Source of the DNA: Candidatus Gastranaerophilales bacterium
GTDB lineage: Bacteria > Cyanobacteriota > Vampirovibrionia > Gastranaerophilales > Gastranaerophilaceae
NCBI GenBank assembly: GCA_944324205.1
Contig: CALUVK010000101.1
Span: 1 to 6,204, forward strand
DNA length: 6,204 nt
Reading direction: 5' to 3'
In this document: positions 5,134-6,204 of the stretch, piece by piece
Layout: every line of letters starts with the position of its first letter
Numbering within the stretch: position 1 is the stretch's first letter
Notes under the pieces: generated by a model
What the model saw: only the letters and a program-made list of their open reading frames with translations
What the model was told of the DNA's origin: nothing
Database searches by the model: none
Position numbers and translations under genes: made by a program

Positions 5134-6204
5134 TAGGATTTATAAGCGAGATAATTTTTAGACTTATTTATCCGCTGCTATACATTTTGCATAAGCGGGC
5201 AGGATATTCTGACGAAGCATTCTCATTAAAACTCGGAAAAGTAGAAAGTTTTGTTCCCAAAGGCCGTGTTATAATGTTTCACGGAGTATCGGTAGGTGAA
5301 ATTAATGCAATAGAAAAACTTATAAAAGAGGCAAGAAAGACATTTCCCGACTCAAAAATAGTAGTGACTACAGGAACGAATACCGGACAGGAAATTGCAA
5401 AAAAGAAGCTCGGTGAAACAGCTGATTTAATAACATATTTTCCGTTTGATACACCAAGCTGTGTTGAAAGATTTCTTAGTAAAGTAAAGCCGGCTGATAT
5501 TTTAATGGCTGAAACTGAAATTTGGCCTAATTTCGGGGGTAAATGTAAGGAGCATAATATCAATTTATACATAATTAATGGCCGTATATCAGACAGGACT
5601 TTTAATTCTTATAAGAAACTTAAGTTTTTCTTTAAACCATTGTTAAACAATTATACAGGCATTTTTACCCAAAGTACGGAGGATTTAAATAAGTTTCTGG
5701 CTCTTGGTGCTAATCCTGAAACAACAAAAAGGATGAATAATCTGAAATTTGATATAACTGCGCCTGTTGTTGATATTGAATTAAAGTCGGAGGGCAGAAT
5801 TTTTCTTGCCGCTTCTACGCATTCCGGAGAGGATAAAATACTCTTTGACACTTATAAAAAATTAAAAGAAACGCATAAAGATTTAAAGTTTATTATAGCA
5901 CCGAGGCATCTAACACGGCTTGAAGAGGTAAAATCTGTTGTAAAAGATTATGTTTTGCGCTCTAAGGACGGAAATTTGTTAGAAAATGATATTATGATAC
6001 TTGATACAATGGGTGAGCTCGGTAAAATGTTTGCTTTTGCTGATATTGCATTTATAGGCGGAAGTTTCAATAAAACAGGCGGGCATAATCCGCTTGAAGC
6101 AGTTATTTTCGGTAAACCGGTCATTTCAGGTCCTTCTATAAATAATTTTAAAGATATTTATGCAATTATTCAAAATGCAGGCGCGGGTTTTGTAGTCAAA
6201 ACTC
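5130..6204 (+). CDS. waaA: Kdo transferase WaaA/KdtA (3' end outside window)
   Basis: WaaA transfers Kdo from CMP-Kdo to the lipid A precursor at the inner leaflet of the cytoplasmic membrane (GT30, GT-B fold). The frame is open from ATG 5130 to the window end, giving 358 residues without a stop; family members have about 420, so roughly 60 residues are missing. A hydrophobic anchor (about 5-20) precedes the acceptor domain with HGVSVGEI (51-58), where Glu57 is the catalytic base, then VTTGTNTG (79-86), YFPFDTP (103-109), AETEIWPNF (127-135) and NGRISDRTFNSY (150-161). The donor domain carries AASTHSGED (227-235), IAPRH (256-260), DTMGELGKMFAFADIAFIGG (292-311) and GGHNPLEA (317-324) with the following GKPVISGP. 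All signatures are intact. The start overlaps the GT83 stop by 4 bases. The ribosome binding site GAGAGG (5119-5124) lies inside the GT83 gene, so translation is probably coupled. One to four Kdo residues may be added by family members; the sequence does not show which applies. Confidence 0.96.
   Translation, partial: MIGFISEIIFRLIYPLLYILHKRAGYSDEAFSLKLGKVESFVPKGRVIMFHGVSVGEINAIEKLIKEARKTFPDSKIVVTTGTNTGQEIAKKKLGETADLITYFPFDTPSCVERFLSKVKPADILMAETEIWPNFGGKCKEHNINLYIINGRISDRTFNSYKKLKFFFKPLLNNYTGIFTQSTEDLNKFLALGANPETTKRMNNLKFDITAPVVDIELKSEGRIFLAASTHSGEDKILFDTYKKLKETHKDLKFIIAPRHLTRLEEVKSVVKDYVLRSKDGNLLENDIMILDTMGELGKMFAFADIAFIGGSFNKTGGHNPLEAVIFGKPVISGPSINNFKDIYAIIQNAGAGFVVKT

Noticed and set aside
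5279..5851. Minus-strand open frames of 97 and 66 codons
   Set aside because: They lie antisense to waaA, whose full set of family motifs is read in the + frame.

Overview
The window is low-G+C DNA from a Gram-negative, motile bacterium. A WaaA-type Kdo transferase and an ArnT-type membrane glycosyltransferase point to an outer membrane with lipid A, and a complete flagellin gene points to a flagellum. An AT-rich, flagellated, LPS-bearing genome would fit a gut Gastranaerophilales/Vampirovibrionia (Melainabacteria)-type organism. That placement is an inference from gene flavour only, and other low-G+C Gram-negative phyla cannot be excluded.

Layout. (1) Bases 1-543, + strand: the 3' end of a gene whose start lies outside the window. 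It encodes an unrecognised protein with a long, regular glycine zipper. (2) Bases 561-590: a hairpin that ends transcription of the convergent minus-strand gene. (3) Bases 632-1528, minus strand: a compact flagellin of 298 residues. (4) Bases 1529-1754: a 226-bp divergent intergenic region with a structured flagellin leader, candidate promoters in both directions and an operator-like inverted repeat. (5) Bases 1755-6204, + strand: a probable four-gene operon made of a PfkB-family carbohydrate/nucleoside kinase, a stand-alone PD-(D/E)XK nuclease with four cysteines placed as in Fe-S nucleases (Cas4/AddB type), a GT83 ArnT-like glycosyltransferase, and waaA, which is cut by the window edge. Gaps are 27 bp and 40 bp, then a 4-base ATGA overlap.

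How they may work together. The last two genes form a translationally coupled pair acting on lipid A: WaaA adds Kdo on the cytoplasmic face and the GT83 enzyme adds a lipid-carried sugar on the periplasmic face. The kinase and the nuclease have no obvious mechanistic link to that pair; their co-orientation and short spacing suggest co-transcription only. The flagellin is a single transcription unit with its own terminator, and no other flagellar gene is visible.

I found no CRISPR array, tRNA, rRNA, insertion sequence or clear defence or mobile system. The least ordinary items are the glycine-zipper protein, the two-cysteine flagellin, the orphan Fe-S-type nuclease and the symmetric elements in the divergent promoter region.
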